Origin: Metopolophium dirhodum
Taxonomy: Eukaryota; Arthropoda; Insecta; Hemiptera; Aphididae
NCBI RefSeq assembly: GCF_019925205.1
Contig: NC_083561.1
Location: 19,405,217 to 19,469,216, forward strand
Direction: 5' to 3'
DNA: 64,000 bases
Part shown: one piece after another, positions 1 through 13,700 of the stretch
Position numbering within the stretch: position 1 is the stretch's first letter
How the letters are laid out: every line of letters begins with the position of its first letter
Translations under genes and position numbers: made by a program
Notes under the pieces: model-generated
Databases searched by the model: none
The model's input: the letters and a program-made list of their open reading frames with translations, nothing else
Told to the model about the DNA's origin: nothing

Positions 1-1611
1 CGATAAATTCCACATGAAGTCAATTTTTTTTTTATCAGAGTAGTAGTTATAGGTGGTATAATTACCACTTTTCTATGAAAGCATAGGTACATTTTTATTC
101 CGTCAATTTGTACCATAATATTGTTAACTTCTTGTGTGAAAAGTAAAAAATGGTAGTAAATAATAATAATAATAATATTGTACGTTCGAAAAGTTGGTAC
201 ATTTCACGTGCATAGTGAGTAGAATATGTATAATATTGCTATTATTATTATGTAATGATTTGTCATTGAACCAACGAAATAGTAGTTTTAAATGTAAAAT
301 ACCTATTAGTATGTATTAAACGCAGTTATAATGTCGTTTCGGAAAAAATAACTTATAGGTACCTAGGTACCTACTACTAGAAAAAAAGCGATCAAACGAA
401 TATAATAGGCACGCATATACAAAACGATGATTTGTAAAGAATTCAGAGATCTAAAAAAGGGGGATTTATTGAAAGACCTCGATAGAATGAAAAAAAAATA
501 TGAATAAAACGTGAGAAAACACCAGCTGCGTAATATTGTATTATATATTGTGCGGGAGTCAAAGACAGAGTTAAATTATTAGTGGGGATGAATGACGGAG
601 CAAAATCAAGTAAATGACTTCACGATCGCAGGTATTATTATATTGTTAGTCGAGTTATCGAAATATTTTAAGTTTAAAAACATCGACGTTTTTGAACACA
701 ATTATTACCGAATACGAAGTGAATATTATTAAAGTCGATGAAATACGCGTATTACAATTAACGATTCAATCTATGCTAGATGCATAGGGCACAACAATCA
801 ATATTATGATAGATAACTAAGTGAAAAAAGTTAGTAAGAAGACTACAAAATAGGATAATAGCCATTATATTATGATCATGCGTGAAATATCAAAGGGTGA
901 TTCCTTTTATATCTCATAATTATTATTTTTCGAATAGTTCAAACGTAGGTACTCAATTATTTTTGTTAAAACATTAAGTAGCTGCGTCTAGCTACTTGTA
1001 TTGGCACATGGCCAGATTTTTAAGTTACATAATACGTGAAAATTAAATTTTTTTAAGCTGCTGTGTAACCTGTTATTATTATATAATTGTGTGGGCAAAA
1101 ATAAAATCAAATAATTAAAAGTTTCACATTTAATCACCTAACATAAGTTGTTAGTATTGAATAATGATAATTAATCAAAAAAAAAAATTGGTTGGTTATT
1201 GTATTATACATACATCATTATCAATTTATTGATTGTTAATTGTTATAGATGTATATATCATTGGTTAGATCAATATTTCTATTCCTAAAAATATATGACA
1301 TTGACATTTTTTAAATAGTTTTATTTTTAAATCGAATCAGTACGCATGGGTAAAAATATAAAATAATTGAATCCTACTTTGTTTGCAAAAGTATGAAATT
1401 ATGAAAAACTAATAAAAATATGCAGTCTTCGTGACTTATGAGTTATATAAGTTATAATATACAATAAGGATATCACGCAAAAAGAAAAGAGAGACAGAGA
1501 CAAAGAAGAAGTATTGATCAGACTCACCGGGTAATATACTTATATGATATGCGTTATGTGTTTTTTTTTTTTTTTTTTGATTTTCGATATATTTTTAAAT
1601 TTTGATTTTGA
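1..1611. other. 3' flank/UTR of the DOMON gene, AT-rich
   Basis: No gene is visible. On the minus strand just after the stop codon there is an 18-A run (plus-strand T run at 1,561-1,578), and several AATAAA-type signals lie further down, so the 3' UTR may end in this stretch. Confidence 0.5.
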
Positions 1612-1734
1612 TTAGTAACGATGTGTGACGTGTTCTGCTCGGATAGGCGCCCAATGACCAGTGGTGTACATATTGTAAGGGTCGACAGGCGGCCGATATG
1701 CGGCCTGAGCTCCAGTCGGGACCGAATAGACCAG
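1612..1734 (-). CDS. DOMON gene coding exon 18 (cytoplasmic tail)
   Basis: After acceptor TTGTATAG, the phase-0 frame reads LVYSVPTGAQAAYRPPVDPY then 20 more residues to TAA at 1,612. The Pro/Tyr-rich composition, GC content above the surroundings and exact phase match support it over read-through of exon 17. Confidence 0.78.
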   Translation of the reverse strand: MVYSVPTGAQAAYRPPVDPYNMYTTGHWAPIRAEHVTHRY

Positions 1735-4700
1735 CTATACAATTATAGTTATATACGATTACTGCAAGCTCGCCAAATGTTGACGAATACAATAAGCCTA
1801 GTTATATTATATACGACAAAGCTAACAATAATAAAGTAAAAGCTCTACGAAAGCCGTTAATATGGATGTACTACATAATATAATATAAACATGATGATGG
1901 TCTATATAATAATTCATGGTAATAATAATGTGTGTCACCGTAAACTCAAAAATGCATGACAACGGCAGTGACAATAATTACCTTGTGGTTTGGTCGGGGT
2001 CTTCGAGCTGTCTTGTAGATGGTGCATCCAGCTTGAACAATGGCAATAAACACCAAAGCGGAAATGCATCCTATAACGATCCACAACTTTGTCGTGGACA
2101 ATAATATACTGTCATTGACGTGTTCCTCTAACGGAATCGTACTGGACACTGCAAATCATAATATTTAAAATAATAGTATATTATACAGTTGAATTATTTC
2201 GATGTCGATATTGTACAATGTACCTATATAATCGAATGTACGAAATAAAATATATAGCTTGCAAATAGAGTTGGGAAAAGGGTGAGTGGTGTGAACGATT
2301 ACCTGGTACCTAATACTTTATATTATAAACGCTTTTCATAAACGAATCAATCACCTAATGAATATACTATTCAATATTCATACTATCTGTTTTAATTGTC
2401 GAAAGCAAAGCTTTACTGAAATCGGCTTTGTTATAGATTATATACGTGTATAATATACTATCGTTTCGTCTATCGATAGTTTTGAATTGAAAATAAATAA
2501 AAATGGTGTACCTAACTAATGAAATGTAAATTATATTTCATATCACTTACGTGGCGCTGCTTCGAAAACAAAGTACTTAGGGTCTAACGATAGAGCGCCT
2601 ACGTGGCCGCTGTTTACGGTACTCCTTAAAACACGCTCCAACTGTTCGGCACCCTCGTCCGTTCCCAATGCACGGCCGCGCGATCCACCGCCACTCTCGT
2701 CTAACTCGACACTCATTTTGGCAACCACGTTGTCGTTCTCTCTGTAATAAAAATAAACACAAAATCACTCAGTGAAATAAAATATAACGCTAAGCCGGGT
2801 ATAATATATAGTTAATCGGCCAATGTTCGGATAGGTACATGAAGATCATTCGGTGAAAATAATACTTCGGTACACAATGCACTCAAAACGCACTCGCGGT
2901 TAATATTGTAATGAAATAATCAAAATATTTGTGTAAAAAATACAGTAAAACTCGCTCAAGACCCTCTTCGAGGGACGAGCACAAAAGAGCGTCTTATGCG
3001 GGAAAGCGTCTTAAGCGAACTTTACGCTGTACTACAATATTATAATACACGTACTGAGAAAACTCGTCGACGCTGATCTTGTAGAATTCGGGCAATTTTG
3101 TCAAGGTCTTCTTGAAACCACTGGTGACCGTGTTGGCTAGGGCGTCAAAGTCGGGACTTCCAGCCGGGGGCACAATGAAATTTTCACCCAATTTCACCAA
3201 CTTGATGGCCACGTTGAACGCCGCTTTCGGCGCAGTCGTGGTGGTGGCCGATTCCCAATCTTCTTCTGCAAACAAACATAATATTATAATCACACTCAAG
3301 TCAAAAACACAACTACGAAAATGTTATAATTTAGTTTAGAAACCTTACCGGCACCGCAGGATCTTATGCACACTCTGTCGTTTGAAAACATTGGCAAGAC
3401 TTCGTGTTTTTTGATTTTTTTGTTCACCGGGTTGTAACCGCCTCCTTTGACGATGAACGTTAAATATAGACACTTATCATCCGCAAACATCATATCCTGT
3501 TATTTTAAAGCAACGGTTAAACCATGACACCATGACACGTTTAAATGATATTTTAATGAAGATATATCAGGTATGTAACCTAACCTGTTGGGGCTGTCAA
3601 TTGAATGCATTATTTATTCTATATGATGGCATTAAACAATACTTTGTAGAATGAATAATTAATAGTTTGATCAAAATTTGTTTTACATTATATAAAAGAT
3701 GTTTAGGTGTATAGGTATGGTACTTACATGAAATCCTGTTTTTATATTTTAATAGTTTACCTATAATATGTTATAATTGTGTAATTTGCTCAAAACAGTT
3801 TTATTTCTTACAATTGATGCTTTGAATAAAGTATTTTCATAATATTATTATCATTCCAAAAAAATAATTTAGACTTATTCAAACTGCATTTTTTTTATAT
3901 GTTTGTGATTTTTTAGCATATTTTGTAAATTTCTAGTATTGGCGTGTCAAATGTGCGTGTCTATTAATCAGTTTTTTAGTGCATTAAATGCACACACCTA
4001 ATATCTTGTGGTATTCATGTTTTTAACGATAAAATTGATAATAATTACCTTGGTATCGCCGGTCGATCGTTTCCTCATAAAGCTCAACGTTGTCAATCCT
4101 TCGGCGGTGTTACCGGTTATATTGCTCAAGTCTTGTGAAGCATCCAACAGCGGAGCAGTGTACCCGTTTATCCACGTGTCCATAAGGAACGGCCTTCCAG
4201 CTTTATCCACCCATCCAATTATGGCGTCCGTTTGACTCTAATGAACCACAAAAACAGGAGTTACAAACGAAATTCAAACGATGAGGTGTCTATTTTCAAA
4301 ATCAACTATAAACCATATTTAAATTTAAATTTAATTGTTTTCACAATCAAATCACTTAATTGTTCCTTTGAAGTTTTCGAATGTACCTATTTGATGTTCC
4401 ACATTTTTTTAAAAATATTTGGTGGTTTTGAAAACATGGAATCTATAATGTCTCATACGGACGACTTAAATATTTAGTTATATTTCATAATATATCGGTT
4501 AGTTGTTTGAATAAACTTCTAAATTCAAAGTGTTTGTTCACGATATCTGCGATGTTATATTAATCGTATTACACCTATACATCTTACCATTTTGTGGTCG
4601 TCCGAAAACCCAATACCGGTCCAAGTACTGGTATGCGTGGTGGTGATCGTGAATCGCATGTAATCAGTTTTCGACGAATAAGTCCACACTACGTGGTACT

Positions 4701-7700
4701 CGCACTGACCAGCGGTTACGTTACAGCCTTTTGGGGTTGACCACTGACCGTAACAGTTGCTGGGCGCCGGCGAGGAAACCTGCTGGACGGACGGATTGTT
4801 ATTACGACTGGTCAATGGGTTTTCGGCGGTTTTCGTCGATTCTTGATCGTCGACCGATGGTTGCTGTCGTCCGGGCTCATCTACGATAATAAAGTGCGTA
4901 CCATTATAGTGAAAGTCACATTGTCATTATTATGCGTCGCGAAGACAAACGGTGTGAACCGAGAAAAAGTATTGTGCCCGTAACCCGGACAAAAACGTTT
5001 TAAAATTAAATATAAATAATTTAGGTGTATAAACAAGACACGAGATAGGTATTCTCGATTAATATAATGATAGAGTTTAAAATTTGTATTTAATATCAGA
5101 CATTATAATATTATATGCGTGGTGCAGTGACTGCGCAAAAATATACTTAATGTTTTGGTAAATTTGTATGACTGTGTCACTTGTGTGTGCCGAAAGCCGT
5201 TAAATCTGACGGCGATCGCATCAGTAAACAATTTTGATACAGATATTATTTTAATATTATATATTTATATACAATACGATGATTTGCAGCTCAAAGAGTG
5301 AGCTACACTGAACTCGTAAGCCCCAATACAAGAGAAAAATAATTATAATTATTTGTATATATTGTACATCGATGAGCTTACGAAAGTATAATCGCGGACA
5401 AACCGGTTAATGATAATGGCAATAGACATATGGGGAAAATCGAAAATCTGTAAACATATTGCTGGAACGCATCTTTTGTAAATTAATAGAATAATTACGT
5501 CAGTGACAATAAAATAGGCGAGTATAATAATGCTCAATAGTGGAAAATATATAAATATGTTATGTAGTGATGAGTATTTATAATATTATTAATATTTATT
5601 TTTTTTATATTAAATTGTTTTCCTATATTTAAGGTTGAAAAACGATATTATGTTTTATGTTCACAATTATTGTATACGCGTATTATAAGACGTATAATAC
5701 CTATATGTTAGTTATACATAGGTTTTTTTTATGTTTAATTTTGATGCCTACTGATAATAACTGATTGCACTCTGAAAATACGTAAGTATTACTGTGCATA
5801 AAATATTTTCTGGCATTGACATATTTAATAGAAACCAATAAGTCTCGAAATAATATTGAATCCCCATTAAAACATTTTTCACAACAGTTTATTATAATTT
5901 ATAACATTAAATAATCTATGGACAATTTCTAAATGAACCGTAAGTCAGTGTTAGATTTTTTAAGTCACTAATAACAAACTTTAGTTTCAATTTGATATTT
6001 TTTCAAATATAGTTCAATATAGTCGTGTTAACATTTTTTTTAATAACTCTATAATCAAAACCATGTGATAATTACCGAAAAAGTTAATAGAAATCACTCC
6101 ACGCTGGGATCCGTGACCGTGATATTTAAGTTCATCTTGTTTGTAAAAATCTTTTACAAAAGCAACATCTTTTTCCAGGCCAGATTTTGGAGAATGCTGA
6201 TAGTTTTTCTGTTCTTGACCCTTAGCCCAAATCACGTGCATAACATCATCTACAATAGAGTGATCAGTAGGTTCGGTGGCTATAAAAATATAATAATATT
6301 TAATTAGAATCTAATGCAATAGAGAAATAATAATATATATTTCCAAATATCTAAAAACGTTAGTCACCCTTGAGTTTCTTTCTAAAAGCAATAGTCGTAA
6401 CTCCATCTTTTTCGAATCCAACTGCAGCGATTAAATCATTCTTTCCACCCCAAAATCCGTCTACACGTGGTGTTGACCTGATGAAAAATATTATAATATT
6501 TTACCCGTAGGAAAATTTAAAAATAAAACAATTTACCTGTCTCTAGTGTAATAGTCCCACACTCTGCTAGCTGATCCTCGAGCACTCCCTATCACTAAAT
6601 CTGTGCAATCCATTCCGTTAAAATCAGCTTTGGGTGTGTACGTATTGAGTTTCATTTCTAAAATATGAGCAATCACAATATTTAATAACAGTTGTTAAAT
6701 ATTTGTTCAGAAAAAAAAAAAGAAATGATAAACGATATTTTAACATAGGTACTTACATATTTTTAATTAATAATTACAATTTATTTTCTGTGAGTACATT
6801 CATAAAACATTATAATTAAACAGTACGTTGACATATTTACAACAATATTATTGTAATATGTGATGTTATTAAAATAATATAGTCGTTAACTTTAACTATG
6901 TCAAATAAATATTTACCTTTTTTGGCGGGAGTTTCGTGTTGATGTTCATGATTATGGTCGTGAGTATGATGATCATGTTGATGATCGTGGTTATGGTCGT
7001 GTTCATGTGATGAGTGGTCGTGTTCATGTGAAGAGTGATCGTGGTGGTTATGGCCTTCCTGACCTTTCAACCTTGGTTCTGGCTCTGATTCTGGTTGAGG
7101 TTCTAATCGATTTGTAATTTATTATAATATTTTGTACAAAATATATCAATATTCCAAGATTTTATAGATAGCTTACCATTTGGGGTTGATGCTGATCTAG
7201 TATTTCGTAATTGGGCAAACACTGTAAAAAAATATAAGAGCGTGGATTATGAAATTTTTAATTGAAGTGTATTATTATTATTGAAATGTAAATGAACGAA
7301 CAATTAATTATAAAAATAAAATTATGTTCAATAATCGTCCAAATAGTATGATTGTTATAATACGTGATTAGTTATAAAAATAATTTTTAGTTTTTACTAA
7401 ATAAAAAGCATTATGCTACTTGATATTTTCTACGCTGCAAGGAAAAAAATGAATCGCAGATATGTTTTTGAATTATCGACGTTTTGGCTTTCTGGCAATT
7501 AGAGTTTAAAGCCATAGTTACAAATGTCAAAAAATGTTTGTATTTATAAAGCTGAGTAACACTGTAACTACTATAGCACAAACAAAATTCGAATAAGTAA
7601 AATTTAATTATATGATTAAAAAATATGTATGCACCAGAGGCAACCTAGATACTATAACGCGAAATCAGTCGGAAAAAAAGTTGTACCCAGCCCAAAAACA

Positions 7701-10700
7701 TATCTTAGCCAAAAAATGTTAAATGTAATTAATGGCTGGAAATTGTGTTTGAATATAATTTTAACAAATAAAAAGTTACCTGGCCTTCCATTAGATCTAA
7801 ACGGTGCACTAGAAGTTGATGCTGCAGCTTCCGGTTCATCGGAAGGCTTTGGTTTTTGCAGTCGACCTCTGGTTCGGAAAAATGATGGTTTCGGCCGAGT
7901 AGAACTTGCAATTGTTGTCGTTGACAAAGTAGTAGGTTCTGATGAAGGTTCTGCAGTCGTTTCGGGCTCCGGTTCTGGTTCAGGTTTGCTACTTGATTTC
8001 TGCCCTGGTGTTTGTTTTGGTTCTGGTTCACTCTTTGGTTCTGGTTCAGTTTTGGGTTCCGGCTCGCTCTTTGGCTCTGGTTCACTTTTTGGTTCAGGCT
8101 CACTTTTAGGTTCTGGTTCGCTCTTTGGTTCTGGTTCGCTCTTCGGTTCCGGCTCGCTCTTTGGTTCCGGCTCGCTCTTCGGTTCCGGTTCACTCTTTGG
8201 TTCCGGCTCGCTCTTCGGTTCAGGTTCGCTCTTTGGCTCTGGTTCACTTTTGGGTTCCGGCTCGCTCTTTGGCTCTGGTTCACTTTTTGGTTCGGGCTCA
8301 CTTTTAGGTTCGGGTTCACTCTTTGGTTCTGGTTCGCTTTTTGGTTCTGGCTCACCTAATGGTTCTGGTTCGGGTTCAGGTTTGGGTATTGCTGCTACAG
8401 CTTTTGCACCAGGCAAGTCTGCTAATGCTGGGAAATTCTTACACTCTGCAGTCAAATCTTTTGGTCGCCAACCTAACCCTAAGTAACTGGTACTGTTCGC
8501 TCTTAACACAACTTCTATCTCGCCTTCTTCTTTGAATATTTTCCAATATAAATGAAAATCTTTTGAAAGCTCTCTAAACCTGTGATTGCTCAAATCGATT
8601 TCAGTTGATTTCAACGACGAACCTGAAAAATAATCATAAATCTTATATATAATTTTGCATTTTTAAAATTTTGATTTCTAATATTGTATCACGTTATTGA
8701 TAATTTAATATATTTTGCGTTGCTTTCACTAAATATACATAAATGTTAATGCTATAACAACATTGATAGACTTTAAGGAACTATACATCATGCTGCCTCC
8801 CAGAGTTAGAGTACATACAATGGACTCAATTTACACATGTTATATAAATATGATAATATATTTTGAAGGTTGAATAATGTCTTATACCCTTCATGTCAGT
8901 GTCAAAACTCAAACCATAATATCTGCAGCTGACCATTCCGTTATTTAAAACCGTAATAACTGTGAAATTATTAACACTCTCTTATTATATACTTGACGTA
9001 TAGAAATCGCCCAAATACCATTTAGAAAATATACACAAAACATAGTATAATATGCTATAATACAACTTATAACTCATCTATGATTATTAAACATATTTCT
9101 TACGTTTAGTGCACGCAGGTCCAAACCATCCGGGTTCGCAATAACACTGTTTCCTAGGAGCGGTCGTCGCGTGGACATCTATACACCTGCCTTGATCGCC
9201 ACAATCGTTGTCTTCAATGCATTCATCTTTGTATTGACATCTGGGTCCGTAATACAGTTTGTCGCACCGGCACTTCGATAATAAGTAACGGCCTTTGCCA
9301 CTGCAGTCTTCTCGGTAATTTTTTTCTAACAAAATAATGCAATCAAACATCAATATATGCTTGGATTACGTGTTTTTAAGGAAATTAAAATAATTCGTCG
9401 ATTTTTAGGGAGTTGTGTTTATAACTAATCATACACATGTATGATATGACGTTTACTTTATGATTCGTAATCAACGTTTATTTGAACGGATTCGAGATTC
9501 ACTGACGGCTACTGAGTTTTGTGTACACCCTTAAATTAAGGGTACAAAATAGTTGTTATAATATAACAAATAAATATGCGAATAATAATTACTGTTTTTG
9601 ATATCGACATCTGCGCACGACCAAAATCTGTAGCTATTGCTGAATTCTAATGCTTCTCTGAGTAATCTAATGGTACAATCTTCACAAACGAAATCCCCCG
9701 GCAACTGAACGGCGTACGATTGAGCTCTGGAAAAAAATAAACCAACAACCACAATTAACGGGGATCGTCATCATAACGTGATAATATTAAATTATTATTA
9801 TTATTATTTTATGCCGAATGTAATACAATAGATTATTGTTGTAGATGTATTATTGCAAAATAATTATTGAGTACTTAAAAAAACAAAATGTGATGTAATG
9901 ATTTTACAGTCATACTCCATAGACTTTCTCCAGTCAAGTCAAGTCAAATAACAATATCGACAATAGTACTAGTTAGATACAATGCTATTGATTTACACGA
10001 TGAATACAAAATGTTAATTAATTCATTATTAGAATGACGGTTTTTATAAATCAGAATTCCAAAAGTTATGAAAAAATAAATTGCCTCATTAGTACATTAC
10101 ATCTTATAAAATACTATCGGATTATATTTTATTATAAACTATAAATAATAGATAGAATACCAATACATTTAAAGTGAACCTTGATAACTAGGTATACATA
10201 ACGTCATAGTGAACCGATAATTTACAGATTAGTTAAAACGTACACAGTACTATATCAAATTACAAATACGAAACAAGAACAGAAAACAATAAGACAGTAT
10301 GAAAAATATTATACCTATACTACGTGTAGAAAAACAAAATAAGTAGGTAAGTAGGTAGTTTTTTTATAGCCATAAGTAGATAATTTGATTAACTATATTA
10401 ATTATTCAATAAAAATAAAATTATCACGATTTTATTTAAATTTTTATTTTAAAAGGTTCGTGTTACGTAATTCTTCTAAGGATAAAGGAACTGAATTAGG
10501 TACTGTACAGCGAATCGATGGAGGTCTATAATTATGATTATATATTATAATATAATATTACTTATTCAAATATTTGTTCGCAAACATTAGGTAATTTGTT
10601 ATATACCCCTGCGAATAAAGTATAAACCCACCGATGGCACGACTTAAGAATGAATAGTCACACAGCAAACATCACAATCGTTTATTTGTGAACGTCTCAT

Positions 10701-13700
10701 AAATACTATAAATTAACAGGCTTCAACTTAACAGGCTATGGAAATGTGTACCCTCAATAATATTGAATATCACACTAGTTATTACTTATTAGATACAAAA
10801 ATAGTCAGATCAGAACTCACGTTTTGGTACGTGGTATGAACATTGATCTGCGTTCATTTATCAAATCTCATGCCATGCCATACAATAATATGATACATTA
10901 AACTTTATTCAGTTACCAATAAAACATAGATAACATTTTAATAATAACAAATTAATCCACTCATAGGGTATAGAAGTATAACTGTGGATATACTGGAAAG
11001 ACGGGTAGAATTGTACATACAATTATGGTTTGAAAATATGTTTTACTTACTATTATGGTTTCTATCAAGGTTTAAAATGTATAATTAAGTATGTGAAAGT
11101 ATTAGAAATTCATATTTTAATTTCAAATAAGTGATATATATACCTACTTAAGGTATGTTTTACTATAATATCAGTTACCTAACTATAATTATTACAAGAT
11201 GGTAATTAATTTTCAAAATTTCGACTACGTCATAACGTTAAAACGAATATTGCTAAAGAATAATAATTTTCAAGATTTGAGTATTTCACATCAGTCATTT
11301 TTCGATCAATAAATAACGTTTAAAATAAAGTTCAATTAATATATTTAAACCATTGACGTAGGTATGTAAGATAGTTTTTACAGAAAATGAAAGAAAATAT
11401 GACTCACTGTCGTAATTGTCAGTTATTGCGTTTTGTTCTTATCGTTCCATAAAAACTTGCAATAATTACTTAAGTATTTATCATAGTTTTTTGTTCATAA
11501 TATTTTTATGTTTAGAAATAAAAATTAACATTTTTGTCAAGAATTTAGAAAGAAGTACCACCTACCCGGTAGTTTCTACCATGTTGTTACCAGACCATGT
11601 TTTAGATTATTGTCTGTTTTTACAACATTTACACTATTTTTTTCCCCGAAAGATGAGTCTTGATGACGACAACAACGACAATAAATGTTATTACTTATCA
11701 TTAATATTATTTTGGCCATTTTTTCAACATAAATTAAACCAAATGCACACAAATTTGTTGATATATCTACAACCATACAAGTATTATAGTATATATATAT
11801 ATATATATTAGTTAAAATAAAAAATTTTTGGTTACCAACACTAATGTTAGAAATAAAAAATCCTGTCTGTGGAGTAGAGAAGAGAAAAAAAAGAAGGAAA
11901 ACATGAACATTAAAGCTTCTAAATTTTATGTATTTTTACAAATTAGTTTTTTGTGTATTAATACATATTATATTTTAGGGAAAAATATAACAGGTACTTA
12001 ATTAGTAGGTACATTAATTATTTAGTTATTTTAAAATTAAAGAATATATTTTTATTAATTCAATTGTTTAATTAATAAAAACGAATGTTCCTATTTTTAT
12101 GTTTTTAGTATTTATATTAATACAAAATTTAATTTTGAAATTATATTATGTTTTGTAATAATAGTATTACGATAAAAAAAATGAGTAATTTTTTTTTAAA
12201 AGTGTCAGTTCTGTTGCATTATATTTACAAGTAATATCTTACGTAAGTATTAAAGACATAATAATTTGTTCAAACTACTAAATTATTTAATTCAAAAACA
12301 GGTAACATTTTAGTGTTTTACTTTCAATTTAATGACAGTAATTCTATTAATTAATTGTATATAGTAATAAATAATATATATAATTAATGAGCAGTGATAT
12401 TACTGATATTATTTCTTAACAGTTAACAGTAAACAGGTAATTTATAAAGGTATGTAGTATGAGTAGGCCGGCCAAAAAGGCCAATATTATAATTTTAGGG
12501 ATAAAAACAGCACTGCATTTTTTCCATTTATGGGGGCCCCCCACAACTTAGTATCGTTCGCTAGAGGACTTAACCCCAACTAAATAACTACCTACTAACA
12601 ATAATTGTTGATTTTATTGATTGATTTCTTTATTCATATAAATATTTCCTAGTGTAAATTAATTAAAACAAAAGAAACCGTTTAAATGGAGTCGTTTTAA
12701 AAAATAGAAATTGGCGATGATTTATAAATTACATTTGTCATGCCATAAAATTGAGCATGAAAATTCATCGCTGTATAATCAATTTATATATAGCTCGTAT
12801 TATAATATAGTAGATATGCTTACTCAAATAGATTAAAATTGATAATATTATGCTGTTTTTTATTTTTGTATAAATGGCAATACAATATGATAATAAAAAA
12901 AATAGTTAACAAAGTTAATATAATTATGACGTGTTGATAAAAACCAAAATTTTTCAAATAATAATCAGAAATGAAAGTTTTAAACTTCTTCATCAAAGAT
13001 CAGTTTTTCTCCTCGAGTCTATATATTATATTATTGCATTGTAATATATCATTGTAATATAAAGGAGTAATAAAAATATATTATGCCCTAAGCTAGGTAT
13101 GTGACAAGTTTTGTATACATCACGACCAATTTGTATACGAGAAGAGGGCGTATTGTACACTTATTACATCGAACTTGATCATATTATATTATTATACGTA
13201 TTTAAATCATAAAAGTTTATTATTATTTTACTATATAGATTTCCTTGTTGACACACTGCAAGGATAACGTGGTAGGTACACATCACGACTGTTGATTTCA
13301 TTATGACATTTAGAAGACAAATATTTATGATTCGTATTTCATATAACGTCATACTGATTAAAAATAATATTCAGTATTAAATTTAAATAACGTATTCGAA
13401 TACCTACCTACAATAGATTATAGACGCATAATGACCATAACAATATTGATATCATGACGAAATAAAACTAAAATGGGAATTGTTTTTTTAGAAACGTAAT
13501 TTGTATAATACATTAGTTATTCACACAAATATATTATAGATTATTTAATTAAGTAAATAATTAATTATTTTTTATATAAATTTTATGTTTTTGGGATGGG
13601 TACAGATATTTTTATTTTCTAACCAATTTTGCGTGATACTTTGTTATAAAAACGAATAAAATGTAAAAATTACATAATTCCGACTAGTTATATACACAAT

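Larger units (their letters stand above)
2149..9592 (-). other. Short introns 4-17 of the DOMON gene
   Basis: Introns of about 60-1,200 nt separate exons 4-18. The longer ones (4,881-6,075; 7,222-7,779; 3,497-4,048; 8,623-9,103) are AT-rich. I see nothing coding in them, apart from the MITE at 2,943 and one dispersed-repeat copy at 7,655. Confidence 0.7.

Noticed and set aside
7629..8486. Plus-strand 285-codon frame of GSGSLF repeats
   Set aside because: It is the antisense of the SEPEPK repeat in exon 6; the 18-nt period keeps all frames open. The minus frame carries DOMON sequence on one side and fits the splice sites.
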